Of a stretch of DNA of 64,000 nucleotides, positions 47,502 to 55,231 are shown piece after piece. The stretch is from an uncultured Muribaculaceae bacterium (GTDB lineage Bacteria > Bacteroidota > Bacteroidia > Bacteroidales > Muribaculaceae): the NCBI GenBank assembly GCA_910587235.1, contig CAJUKD010000008.1, positions 1 to 64,000 on the forward strand, written 5' to 3'. Each line of letters starts with the position of its first letter. The first letter of the stretch is position 1. A program made the position numbers and the translations under genes. A model generated the notes under the pieces. It made no database searches. It was not told the origin of the DNA and was given only the letters and a program-made list of their open reading frames with translations.

Positions 47502-48212
47502 ATGAAAAGCATGTTTGAAATCCTCATGGAACTGCCTTTGTTCCGCGGTGTCAGCCGCGAACGCATCGCCCGCACGGCAGGCGAAGCAAAGTTCCACTTC
47601 CTTAAATATCCCGAGAGAGAAACCATCGTCAGTGCAGGAACGCCCTGCCGCCACATCACTTTCGTCATATCAGGAAGCGTACGCTCCACTATTGTCAACG
47701 CAAACGGACGATTCTCTGTAGCACAGACCCTTAAAGCTCCGGCTGTAATATCCCCTGATTTCCTTTTCGGCCGCGCGACAGAATTTCCGGGAACGGTGAC
47801 AGCTCTTGAACCGACAGGAATACTTCAGATTTCCAAAGCCGACTACATGAAAATACTCTACAGCGACGAAGTATTCATGTTCAACTTTCTAAACACCCTG
47901 TCGGTCAATGCACAGAAATCAATAAAAGGGATTATGTCGCTGACAAACGGCGGGATCGACGAGCGAATCGCTTTCTGGATCATAGCGCTGACCCAGCCGG
48001 GAAGCACCGACATATGCCTGAGTTGTCGCCGTCGCGACCTGTGCTCTCTTTTCGGCGTACAACGTTCAGTATTCGACGCCGCTCTTGAAAAGATGAGAGA
48101 TGACGGGCTGATTGAGTTCACAAAAACGGAACTATTCATAAAAAATCGACGTGAAATGCTTCGTCTTCTTGAATCCAATACGGAAGTACATAGTGAAAAC
48201 GACGAAGAATAA
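47502..48212 (+). CDS. Crp/Fnr-family transcriptional regulator
   Basis: 236 residues from ATG 47502; a GTG one codon earlier is possible. N-terminal cyclic-nucleotide-binding fold (about 10-120, IVSAGTPCRHITFVISGSVRS), long dimer helix, and a C-terminal winged helix (LCSLFGVQRSVFDAALEKMRDDGLIEF). A cluster C-L-S-C-R-R-R-D-L-C opens the DNA-binding domain and is unusual; metal or redox sensing is conceivable but unproven. The arginine that contacts cAMP phosphate is not evident, so the ligand is open. 58 bp after the transporter pair, probably in the same operon. Confidence 0.88.
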   Translation: MKSMFEILMELPLFRGVSRERIARTAGEAKFHFLKYPERETIVSAGTPCRHITFVISGSVRSTIVNANGRFSVAQTLKAPAVISPDFLFGRATEFPGTVTALEPTGILQISKADYMKILYSDEVFMFNFLNTLSVNAQKSIKGIMSLTNGGIDERIAFWIIALTQPGSTDICLSCRRRDLCSLFGVQRSVFDAALEKMRDDGLIEFTKTELFIKNRREMLRLLESNTEVHSENDEE

Positions 48213-48232
48213 TACCTGTAAAAATACATTAC

Positions 48233-48268
48233 AAAAAAAGCCGTTCCGAAAGTGGAACGGCTTTTTTA
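48233..48268 (+). terminator. Terminator of the transporter/Crp operon (works in both directions)
   Basis: AAAAAAGCCGTTCC pairs with GGAACGGCTTTTTT around a short loop; poly-A before and poly-T after make it symmetric. Confidence 0.9.
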
Positions 48269-48493
48269 CTTCATCGGATTATATCCTGTATGAAGAAACA
48301 AACCAATAATTTTTACCTTCAAACCTATTTACATTGCAAAATTACTTCTTGATTCCAAAGCATGGACAAGCATCAAGATAAAATATTGCAAATACAACAT
48401 CGCTTCAACCCTAAACCATAGTATTCCACCATATTATTTTTTTTATTATATAAATAAATATCTAAGAAATTAGGCCTTGTTTAAATTATATTA

Positions 48494-48501
48494 TATATTT
48501 G
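48494..48501 (+). promoter_or_regulatory. -7 box of DUF6377 copy 2
   Basis: TATATTTG about 35 bp before ATG 48536. The -33 element is not clear and the surrounding DNA is very AT-rich. Confidence 0.5.
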
Positions 48502-48535
48502 CATATCGGCAATAATACACTGAAACCGCCAGACC

Positions 48536-50125
48536 ATGACAAAATGCCTTTTTCTCATTTTATTACTTGTATACGCAAACTGCAGCGCACTCTCAGCCGG
48601 AATATCGGCTGAAACAAATTCCATGCTCGACTCTTTGGAGCATCACATGCGCATAGCGCAAACCTACGTACGCACACGTCAGATGGCCATCGAGTCTGCC
48701 AAGCACCGCATGTTCGCGTCTTCCGAAACAGAAGACAAAGCCGCCGGAGCACGCGACGTCGCACACGCCTATACGCATTTCAACCTTGACTCAGCTCTTA
48801 TATATTATAACATGTCTGCCTCCTATGCCGACTCCGCAGGACTTACCGACAATGCGATTGTCACCCGTCTGGAAGCAAACGCCCTGCTTCCACTCGCAGG
48901 ACTATGCGCACAGGCTGTCGACGCAGTTCTTCATCATCCGGCCACTCCGGCCGACAGCGTATGGGCTGCCGCACGACAAAAAGCGCTGACAGATTTATAT
49001 ATCAACGCTATGGATGTCACGTCCGACAGCATTTCGAAAAAAAGATATGCAGCCGCCGCATCAATACATCTCGATTCACTCGCTCTTTTTTTCAGCACCG
49101 AATCACCGGCACGCAAACTGATCGAAGGGCAAGCCTCGCTTCTCAAAGGCAATAAAGCACTTGCCTTGGGATATCTGAATGAAACAGGCTCAGAATTCAA
49201 CACCAACCTGCCGGCAGAAGCAATAGTCAACAACCTGAGAGCAAGCTATTATGCCGATAACCCGTCGCAGACCGACGAAAGGATCCTACATCTGACCAAA
49301 GCCGCAATCGCCGATATAAAATGCGCCAACCGCGACTCGGAAGCCCTCCGCCGGCTTGGCAAAGAACTCGCGCTTGAAGGGGACTATCACCGTGCCTCGT
49401 CAATTCTCAGTTTTTCAATATCCGCCGCCGGAGCTTCGGGTTCACTCGCACACATCGCCTCCGACAGCAAGTCACTGTCAATGATTGTCGATTCTCTCAG
49501 GAAGGAAGCCGAACATGACAAAATGGTAAAAACAATACTCTTTACCGTGAGCCTGATTCTTGTCCTTGCATGTGTTTTTCTGAGTTTACGTCTGCGCAAA
49601 ATTCGGAGCAAACATGAATCCGCACATACAAAAATGCAAAATACCGACCGCACCAAAGATCTGTACATACAGCAATTTCTAAACCTGTGCATGATCTATA
49701 TAGAACGTCTTGAGCATTTCAACATCCTTGTAGCACGTAAAATCAAAGCCGGACAGATACAAGATCTTTACAGCAACATAGAATCAGGCAAATACATACG
49801 CGAACAAACCGAAAGATATTATGAAGCTTTCGACGAAGCCATACTGAAAATCTATCCCCGATTCATCGACGAGCTAAACGGACTCCTTATGCCCGAACGG
49901 CATGTCAACCTTGCTCCCGGCCAGCGTCTGACCCCGGAACTACGCATAGCGGCATTCTCTCGTCTGGGCATTGAAGACAGCGCCAAAGTTTCAAAATTCC
50001 TCGGGCTGTCGCTCAACACTGTATATACCTATCGGAACCGACTGAAAAGCCGCGCCGTAAGTCGCGCGACATTTGAAGAAGACCTAATGAAAATCGGGAT
50101 CCGACAAGAGGCGAAAAAGCCATAG
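48536..50125 (+). CDS. DUF6377 membrane-anchored regulator, copy 2
   Basis: 529 residues. Signal sequence MTKCLFLILLLVYANCSALSA, helical extracytoplasmic domain (about 25-320), transmembrane helix about 322-345 (ILFTVSLILVLACVFLSL), and a cytoplasmic part ending in an HTH (SKFLGLSLNTVYTYRNRLKSRAVSRATF). Paralogue of the protein at 42626-44221: the part after the membrane helix aligns without gaps. Unlike copy 1 it has its own promoter and stands alone. Target genes unknown. Confidence 0.82.
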   Translation: MTKCLFLILLLVYANCSALSAGISAETNSMLDSLEHHMRIAQTYVRTRQMAIESAKHRMFASSETEDKAAGARDVAHAYTHFNLDSALIYYNMSASYADSAGLTDNAIVTRLEANALLPLAGLCAQAVDAVLHHPATPADSVWAAARQKALTDLYINAMDVTSDSISKKRYAAAASIHLDSLALFFSTESPARKLIEGQASLLKGNKALALGYLNETGSEFNTNLPAEAIVNNLRASYYADNPSQTDERILHLTKAAIADIKCANRDSEALRRLGKELALEGDYHRASSILSFSISAAGASGSLAHIASDSKSLSMIVDSLRKEAEHDKMVKTILFTVSLILVLACVFLSLRLRKIRSKHESAHTKMQNTDRTKDLYIQQFLNLCMIYIERLEHFNILVARKIKAGQIQDLYSNIESGKYIREQTERYYEAFDEAILKIYPRFIDELNGLLMPERHVNLAPGQRLTPELRIAAFSRLGIEDSAKVSKFLGLSLNTVYTYRNRLKSRAVSRATFEEDLMKIGIRQEAKKP

Positions 50126-50274
50126 GAAAGTATGATTTACCCATTATCATCATTTATATTTCAAAATATATGACGACACATTTTAGTACTGATTATATGA
50201 TAATTATACATTATAATGATTGATATTTATTTATATTCATATCATATCTTCTACCAAAGCTCTTGACAGTAGCT

Positions 50275-50282
50275 TATCTTTG
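50275..50282 (+). promoter_or_regulatory. -7 box of the candidate small RNA
   Basis: TATCTTTG, a perfect TAnnTTTG match, in a region with no downstream protein gene on this strand. No TTTG at the expected -33 site. Confidence 0.5.
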
Positions 50283-50288
50283 CAATGT

Positions 50289-50419
50289 AAATAATTTTTT
50301 GGTCTAAGATACAAGGTTATTATTTAGGATTATATTGAAAGAAAAAAGGATTTTAAATGGTTTTAGGTATTTATTGTTAGAGATACAGAAAAGCCGCTTC
50401 GTGATGAAGCGGCTTTTTT
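50289..50419 (+). ncRNA. Candidate small RNA of about 130 nt
   Basis: It begins a few bases after TATCTTTG (50275-50282) and ends at a strong terminator (50390-50419). TAAATAAT (50288-50295) pairs perfectly with ATTATTTA (50319-50326), forming a 5' stem-loop. The middle is A/G-rich and unstructured (GAAAGAAAAAAGGATTTTAAATGG). No reading frame of useful length, and the only downstream gene is on the opposite strand. The alternative is that only the terminator is real, serving the minus-strand operon. Confidence 0.45.
50390..50419. terminator. Bidirectional terminator
   Basis: AAAGCCGCTTC (50390-50400) pairs with GAAGCGGCTTT (50406-50416), loop of 5, with TTTTTT on the plus strand and TTTTCTG on the minus strand. 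It would end both the candidate RNA and the minus-strand glycan operon whose last gene stops at 50447. Confidence 0.9.
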
Positions 50420-50446
50420 ATCTGCCTATAAGAACGAACAGTCATA

Positions 50447-51307
50447 TTACCTTTTGTTTTTAATTGCCTCGTCCAATGTCGTACGACGGAAAGCATCAAT
50501 GAAACTGCCCGGTGTAGCATTGACAATATCCACACCTTCGGCCATAGCGTAGGCCGCTATATCATGATAGCTGCGGAAAGCCACGGCGAAACTGTCGACA
50601 ATATCGTGAAGGCGATAGCCGCGGTATTCGTGACGCACCCTCTCTTCCTCCCGCTTCTCTTCCTTATAGAAATGCGGCTGCACGGACACCACTTCATTGT
50701 CGGATGTCACCGAAAGAGTACGCATCCATGAGTGGTCAGCCCCAAGCAATACTATTTTTTCATAGCCCAGAGCCATACCGAGCATAATGGACGGTATCAG
50801 CACATTGCGAGGCCGCGGCATGCCGAGTCCGCGGCGATACACCGCGCGGCGAAAAGAGCCAAAACCCTCTACGCCGACACAATTGAAACCCGACACGGAT
50901 ACATGAACAGAATCACCAAGACGCCGACGTGCCGCTTTAAAAAAAGAATACGGCACAAGCAAAATCATCTCCCATGACACAGCGGCCAGATTACGCCACA
51001 GCGCCTCGACATTGCTTTCTTCGGAATTGAAGAAATGCGGATCGGCAAGCACATGGAAGCGAGGCTTAAGCAATGTAAATTCAGGAGCGTTGACAGAAAA
51101 ATTGACCGTCATGGTTGTTGAAGCGCTCAATAGATCCATATTATCAGCCATATCGGCGGCAAGCGAGGGCCCGTTGCCCATCACCACAAGCGTTTTGCCG
51201 CAAGAAGCAATCCGCGGCACACGGCCGCCGTGTGAAAGCATCGCTATCTTGACAATACCCTTGACCGTCTGTACCGAATCGCGGACGACATCTTTAAAAC
51301 CGGACAT
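50447..51307 (-). CDS. MptE-like / DUF115-family protein in glycan operon
   Basis: 286 residues. After a short basic N-terminus comes LVVMGNGPSLAADM, then KPRFHVLADPHFF, VGVEGFGSFRRAVYRRG, PSIMLGMALGYEKIVLLGADHSWM and a closing IVNATPGSFIDAFRRTTLDEA. The GNGPSL and LLGADHSW motifs fit the DUF115 / 6-hydroxymethylpterin pyrophosphokinase MptE-like superfamily, which includes glycosyltransferase-type enzymes in surface glycan and flagellin-modification clusters. The context (three glycan genes in the same operon) favours a transferase role over pterin metabolism. Last gene of the operon, 3 bp after the preceding gene. Confidence 0.65.
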   Translation of the reverse strand: MSGFKDVVRDSVQTVKGIVKIAMLSHGGRVPRIASCGKTLVVMGNGPSLAADMADNMDLLSASTTMTVNFSVNAPEFTLLKPRFHVLADPHFFNSEESNVEALWRNLAAVSWEMILLVPYSFFKAARRRLGDSVHVSVSGFNCVGVEGFGSFRRAVYRRGLGMPRPRNVLIPSIMLGMALGYEKIVLLGADHSWMRTLSVTSDNEVVSVQPHFYKEEKREEERVRHEYRGYRLHDIVDSFAVAFRSYHDIAAYAMAEGVDIVNATPGSFIDAFRRTTLDEAIKNKR

Positions 51308-51310
51308 AAC

Positions 51311-52024
51311 TCACAGACTTGAAGAATCATAGACATGCGAACGAAGATATTCCGTGACCGGAACCGGAGAGAAATCGGTTTCGGCACACAGACGCGCGAT
51401 ACTTATCGTGCGTTCAAGCCGGCGGCGGGCCAGATTCCTTTTACACTGAAGCCAACGCGCCCACGATGCTTTAAGCTTAAATATACGCTTCTGCCCGAGT
51501 CTGAAAGCAAGTGCTTCGGCAAGTTCGCCTACGGTCGGATCAGCTGCATCCGACACATTGAACACACCTTCTGCCGTCGATTTTTCCACCAACAGACGTG
51601 CAGCAAGCGCCAGATCGGTGGCATGGACAACGCTGCGGCGCCCGTCGGCACCGTCGATCTGCATGAATACACCCGAAGCGACACGCCCGACAAGGCGCCG
51701 CGGATAGCCGGTCATGCCCGTTCCCACCACAGGTGCGGAACGCAAAATCAATATACGCCGTGCGCCGGCCTTCCGGGCCTTTGCCTCCATGGACTGCTCG
51801 CGCGACAAGGCATCGCAGGCGACAACAGCGTCCGATTCCGAAGCACGCTCGAATTCAATACCATACACATCGGCTGTCGATATGACGACTACCGTCGACA
51901 AGCTTGGATATGCCGCAGCCGCATCTGTACTGACAATCACTCTTTCCTCTCCGAATTCACGCAAAAGATAAGGCCGGAGAAAAGGCATTGCACTGCAATC
52001 TATATAAATACTGTTATCTGTCAT
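51311..52024 (-). CDS. Short, apparently degenerate NAD-dependent epimerase/dehydratase
   Basis: 237 residues, shorter than the 300-350 of typical extended SDR enzymes. The N-terminal GxxGxxG nucleotide site is absent; the protein begins near the middle of the fold. Recognisable parts: TVVVISTADVYG, ILILRSAPVVGTGMTGYPRRLV, GRRSVVHATDLALAARLLVEK and GVFNVSDAADPTVGELAEAL. The catalytic YxxxK is not found where expected (SREQSMEAK). It may be a reduced or non-catalytic SDR, or one that needs a partner. Overlaps the upstream GT2 gene by 4 bp. Confidence 0.7.
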   Translation of the reverse strand: MTDNSIYIDCSAMPFLRPYLLREFGEERVIVSTDAAAAYPSLSTVVVISTADVYGIEFERASESDAVVACDALSREQSMEAKARKAGARRILILRSAPVVGTGMTGYPRRLVGRVASGVFMQIDGADGRRSVVHATDLALAARLLVEKSTAEGVFNVSDAADPTVGELAEALAFRLGQKRIFKLKASWARWLQCKRNLARRRLERTISIARLCAETDFSPVPVTEYLRSHVYDSSSL

Positions 52025-52758
52025 ATCTTATATCTTAAACCTAAAACGAGGCGCAGCATTGACGATCGCACGCCATTGAGCCTCAGCGCGCGGCGCTTTT
52101 CGCGCAAACTTACGGCCAGACGGTTGGCAATGGTAGAAGAAATGCCGCCCGCCGTCATCACGACCCGCACCCCGGGCAGATAGCGTCCGCGCATACCGCT
52201 GCGCAGAATGCGGAGAAACATATCGAAATCCGAGCAAATGACCATGTCGGTGCGATACGGACCGAGCCGGCGTACAGCTTCACTGCGAAGAAACAGCGAA
52301 GGATGCGGCGGAGCGCAGCCTGCAGCCATGCGGGACTCGCTGAAATCCGCACCGGAATAATAACGTGAAACGCACTCCGAACCATCGGCACCGGCACTTA
52401 CGATACTGACATCGCCATAAATAAAATCAAGGTTCTCATCTTCCTCAAAACAGGCAGCTACCTCGGCAAGCGTGTGCGACGAAGCCGGACGGTCGTTGCC
52501 GTGGATCAGACCTATCACATCGCCGGTCGATGCCTCTATTCCGCCGTTGATAGCATCGTACACGCCGCGGGCAGGACGCCGCAACAGGCGTACGGCAGGA
52601 AATTCAACGGCTATGTCACGACACACGCTTTCATCATCGTTACCGTCCACCATAATATGCTCTACGTCGCCGAAAGTCTGCGAGGCCACGCCGGCAAGAT
52701 TCCTGCGAAGAAGAGCGGCGCTGTCGCCACGGGTAACAGTCACTATAGAAATTCTCAT
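52021..52758 (-). CDS. Glycosyltransferase, GT2 family
   Basis: 245 residues from ATG 52758 (MRISIVTVTRGD); a 17-residue upstream extension lies inside the neighbour and is rejected. GT-A features: QTFGDVEHIMVDGNDDES, GVYDAINGGIEASTGDVIGLIHGNDRP, DFIYGDVSIV, and a late CAPPHPSLFLRSEAV. This set resembles the WcaA/colanic-acid type of inverting transferases. It acts on sugar nucleotides at the inner membrane. ATGA overlaps on both sides show tight coupling. Confidence 0.9.
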   Translation of the reverse strand: MRISIVTVTRGDSAALLRRNLAGVASQTFGDVEHIMVDGNDDESVCRDIAVEFPAVRLLRRPARGVYDAINGGIEASTGDVIGLIHGNDRPASSHTLAEVAACFEEDENLDFIYGDVSIVSAGADGSECVSRYYSGADFSESRMAAGCAPPHPSLFLRSEAVRRLGPYRTDMVICSDFDMFLRILRSGMRGRYLPGVRVVMTAGGISSTIANRLAVSLREKRRALRLNGVRSSMLRLVLGLRYKI

Positions 52759-54194
52759 ATCGCAGTAGTACCATCGGCGGCAGCCGCTGACGTCAGAATA
52801 TGATGACACACCAGCAATGCCGCTGCAAGCAACGACACATAAACGACTGCATATATCTTAAACTTACGATCCCGCCGCCAAGAAAGCCACGTCATGGCCG
52901 CCGCCGGAACTATAGCCGGTAGCCACGGAAGGCAATAGCGCGACACCAGTCCACCGTAGATAAAAGCGACCGATACCGTCATGGCTGCGCCAAGCAAGGA
53001 CAGACGACACAGCATCCTTGGCGAACGCCGCATGCCGAAAAGAAAATAGAACACGGCAAGTCCGCCGACAGCATACCACGGCCAGGCTATATGCGAATAC
53101 ACCAGTGAATATCCGAAATCGACATGCTTCATAAAGCCCCATGGAAAAGGCGTCAGGAACTGCACGGCCAGCGACATAGGGAGCCGCAACAATCGCTCGA
53201 AGGGAGAATAGAGATAGTATACACCGGCAACCGAGGTATAAGCATACATGCGGTCAGAGTATCCTTCCGCCGTCTGAAGTGCCATATCATCGCGCTGCGA
53301 CAACGCCACCTCCGGAGAAAACGTCGTATTAGTGTACAACACGACATAACAATAGATACAGGTCAGAAGGACAGCGGCAGAAACTCCGGCACACAGCCCC
53401 CGCCGGGTGCGCCATGCCATAAGCGCCGACAAGCCCATAAGCATGAAAAGCAGCAAGGACGGACGCACCAAAGCGGCCAGAAAGGCAGCCGAAAGGAAAG
53501 CACAAGCCGACAGAAGCGAAACACGCATTGCGGACGAACGCCGGAATTCAAGCATAGAACACAATGAGAGCGCCATTATAAAGCAGCAGCACGCATCCTT
53601 TATAAGTATTACACCCGAGGAAAGGAAATAGCACACAGAGGCAATCATAATCATCGTCACCGACGACATGCGCCGCTCCAGACCCGCCGGTGCCACCAAG
53701 GAAGCTATGCGGCCGGCAAGAACAATGGTCAGAAGCACGAAAAGGACATTGACAGTAAGCAGAGCCGCTACATCACGGCCGACGACAAGAGCTGCCAGAG
53801 CAAGAAAACGTCCATATCCGAAACGTGATTCCACTGTAATCGAACTGTCAGGACTGCCACCGTCTAAAATACATTCCATCACCTGCCAGGCCACTGACGC
53901 GTCGTTGTTGAGAAGCAGGGGAGCAGTCGACGTCGCGCCGCAACGGAGCGTGAAATAGCTGACATTGGCTATCAGCCCAAGCGACAGAAGAGCAAAAGAC
54001 GCCAGAAGCGTCCACAAACCGATATCACGACCTGCGGATGATATGGCGAAATAAGCAACGCGGCTTATAGCCCACACGGAAGCGAGAAGAAACAAAGTCC
54101 GTGTCGGCGGCGCCCCGGGCAACAACAGCAAGGCAAGCGCCAATGCACACATCACGCCCAATTGTGCAAAAATGAAAGCTCTTTTTTCGTTCAT
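52755..54194 (-). CDS. Polytopic membrane protein of glycan operon (possible GT-C transferase or polymerase)
   Basis: 479 residues with about 11-12 hydrophobic helices. A periplasmic loop after helix 3 (about 90-130) contains NNDASVAWQVMECILDGGSPDSSI and SRFGYGRFLAL. First acidic-residue loops of this kind are seen in GT-C (family 39-like) transferases, but no definite motif confirms it. First gene of the minus-strand operon, with a TACTTTTG box (54200-54207) only 5 bp before its ATG. Function stated as likely lipid-linked sugar transfer, from context only. Confidence 0.6.
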   Translation of the reverse strand: MNEKRAFIFAQLGVMCALALALLLLPGAPPTRTLFLLASVWAISRVAYFAISSAGRDIGLWTLLASFALLSLGLIANVSYFTLRCGATSTAPLLLNNDASVAWQVMECILDGGSPDSSITVESRFGYGRFLALAALVVGRDVAALLTVNVLFVLLTIVLAGRIASLVAPAGLERRMSSVTMIMIASVCYFLSSGVILIKDACCCFIMALSLCSMLEFRRSSAMRVSLLSACAFLSAAFLAALVRPSLLLFMLMGLSALMAWRTRRGLCAGVSAAVLLTCIYCYVVLYTNTTFSPEVALSQRDDMALQTAEGYSDRMYAYTSVAGVYYLYSPFERLLRLPMSLAVQFLTPFPWGFMKHVDFGYSLVYSHIAWPWYAVGGLAVFYFLFGMRRSPRMLCRLSLLGAAMTVSVAFIYGGLVSRYCLPWLPAIVPAAAMTWLSWRRDRKFKIYAVVYVSLLAAALLVCHHILTSAAAADGTTAI

Positions 54195-54199
54195 CCATG

Positions 54200-54258
54200 C
54201 AAAAGTACGAAAAAAGGACTATGCCGGCGTCGGTATTCATTCATTTTTTTTAATTTTG
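54200..54258. promoter_or_regulatory. Divergent promoters for the glycan operon and the GNAT gene
   Basis: Minus-strand TACTTTTG (54200-54207) is 5 bp before ATG 54194, implying a nearly leaderless mRNA. Plus-strand TAATTTTG (54251-54258) is 23 bp before ATG 54282. Clear -33 elements are missing. Confidence 0.6.
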
Positions 54259-54281
54259 CAAATCAAACAGATTTCCAAGAA

Positions 54282-55211
54282 ATGGATCAACAGATAATCG
54301 AACCGATCGACACGGCCCTGATAGAGGCTGAACTTACTCCCGAACGCTTCCTGCGTCACAGCAACAAAGGCGGCACTGAACTGTATACAGTCACAGCACA
54401 CAATTCACCGAACACGATGCGTGAAATCGGACGCCTGCGTGAAATAGCATTCCGCAGCGCCGGAGGCGGCACGGGAAAAGAGTACGACATCGACGAGTTC
54501 GACACAATGGAAGTGCCATGCACACAGCTCATCGTATGGGATCCTGAAAGCAAACAGATTCTCGGCGGCTACCGATATATATGCGGCCGCGACATAGCTA
54601 TCGATGCAAACGGACATCCGCGTATAGCCACAGCACACATATTCAATTTCTCGGAACGCTTTCTGAAGGATTATCTGCCATATACTCTCGAGCTCGGCCG
54701 CTCTTTCGTTCGCCTTGAATACCAGTCGTCGCGATCCGGTGCAAAAGCGCTTTTCACGCTCGACAATCTCTGGGACGGCCTTGGTTCTCTGACAGTATTG
54801 AACCCGGAAATAAAATATCTTTTCGGGAAAGTGACCATGTATCCGAGCTTCAAATCCGAATGCCGCGACATGATACTCTACTTCCTGCACAAACATTTTC
54901 CCGACCACGACAATCTGGTACGACCCATAAATCCGCTAAAGACACAATCAGACTTCACGCAGCTCGCGGCTATGTTCACCGGCAGCAACTTCAAGGAAGA
55001 TTACAAAATCCTGAATGCCGCAATACGCGAACAGGGGCTTAACATCCCTCCGCTGGTCAATTCCTACATGAGCCTGTCGCCGACCATGCGCATGTTCGGC
55101 ACGGCGATCAACGACGAGTTCGGCGATGTCGAGGAAAGCGGCATCTTCCTTGCTATTGACGAGATTCTGGAAGAAAAGAAAGAACGCCACATCAATACAT
55201 TCCGGAAATAA
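54282..55211 (+). CDS. GNAT-family N-acyltransferase (OlsB/GlsB-like, Acetyltransf_5)
   Basis: 309 residues from ATG 54282; an upstream open stretch crosses the promoter and is rejected. Features of the hemolysin/OlsB-like acyltransferases: MREIGRLREIAFRSAGGGTGKEYDIDEFD, QLIVWDPESKQILGGYRY and the key strand YTLELGRSFVRLEYQ. Relatives make the N-acylated amino-acid part of ornithine or glycine lipids; in Bacteroides the GlsB enzyme makes N-acyl-glycine. An O-acyltransferase partner is not next to it here. Assignment to glycine lipids is inference. Convergent with the U32 gene, 20 bp apart. Confidence 0.65.
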   Translation: MDQQIIEPIDTALIEAELTPERFLRHSNKGGTELYTVTAHNSPNTMREIGRLREIAFRSAGGGTGKEYDIDEFDTMEVPCTQLIVWDPESKQILGGYRYICGRDIAIDANGHPRIATAHIFNFSERFLKDYLPYTLELGRSFVRLEYQSSRSGAKALFTLDNLWDGLGSLTVLNPEIKYLFGKVTMYPSFKSECRDMILYFLHKHFPDHDNLVRPINPLKTQSDFTQLAAMFTGSNFKEDYKILNAAIREQGLNIPPLVNSYMSLSPTMRMFGTAINDEFGDVEESGIFLAIDEILEEKKERHINTFRK

Positions 55212-55231
55212 TACCTATTGCCGTCTGAATT

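Larger units (their letters stand above)
48213..48535. other. Gene-free AT-rich region between the Crp/Fnr gene and DUF6377 copy 2
   Basis: 323 bp with no gene. It holds a bidirectional terminator (48233-48268), a minus-strand TAATTTTG match (48337-48344) pointing at that terminator, and the -7 box TATATTTG (48494-48501) of the next gene. Confidence 0.7.

Noticed and set aside
50289..50419. SRP RNA, tmRNA or RNase P RNA
   Set aside because: Too short or lacking the conserved cores (for example the SRP GGAGC/GCAG loop region); no tRNA-like ends.
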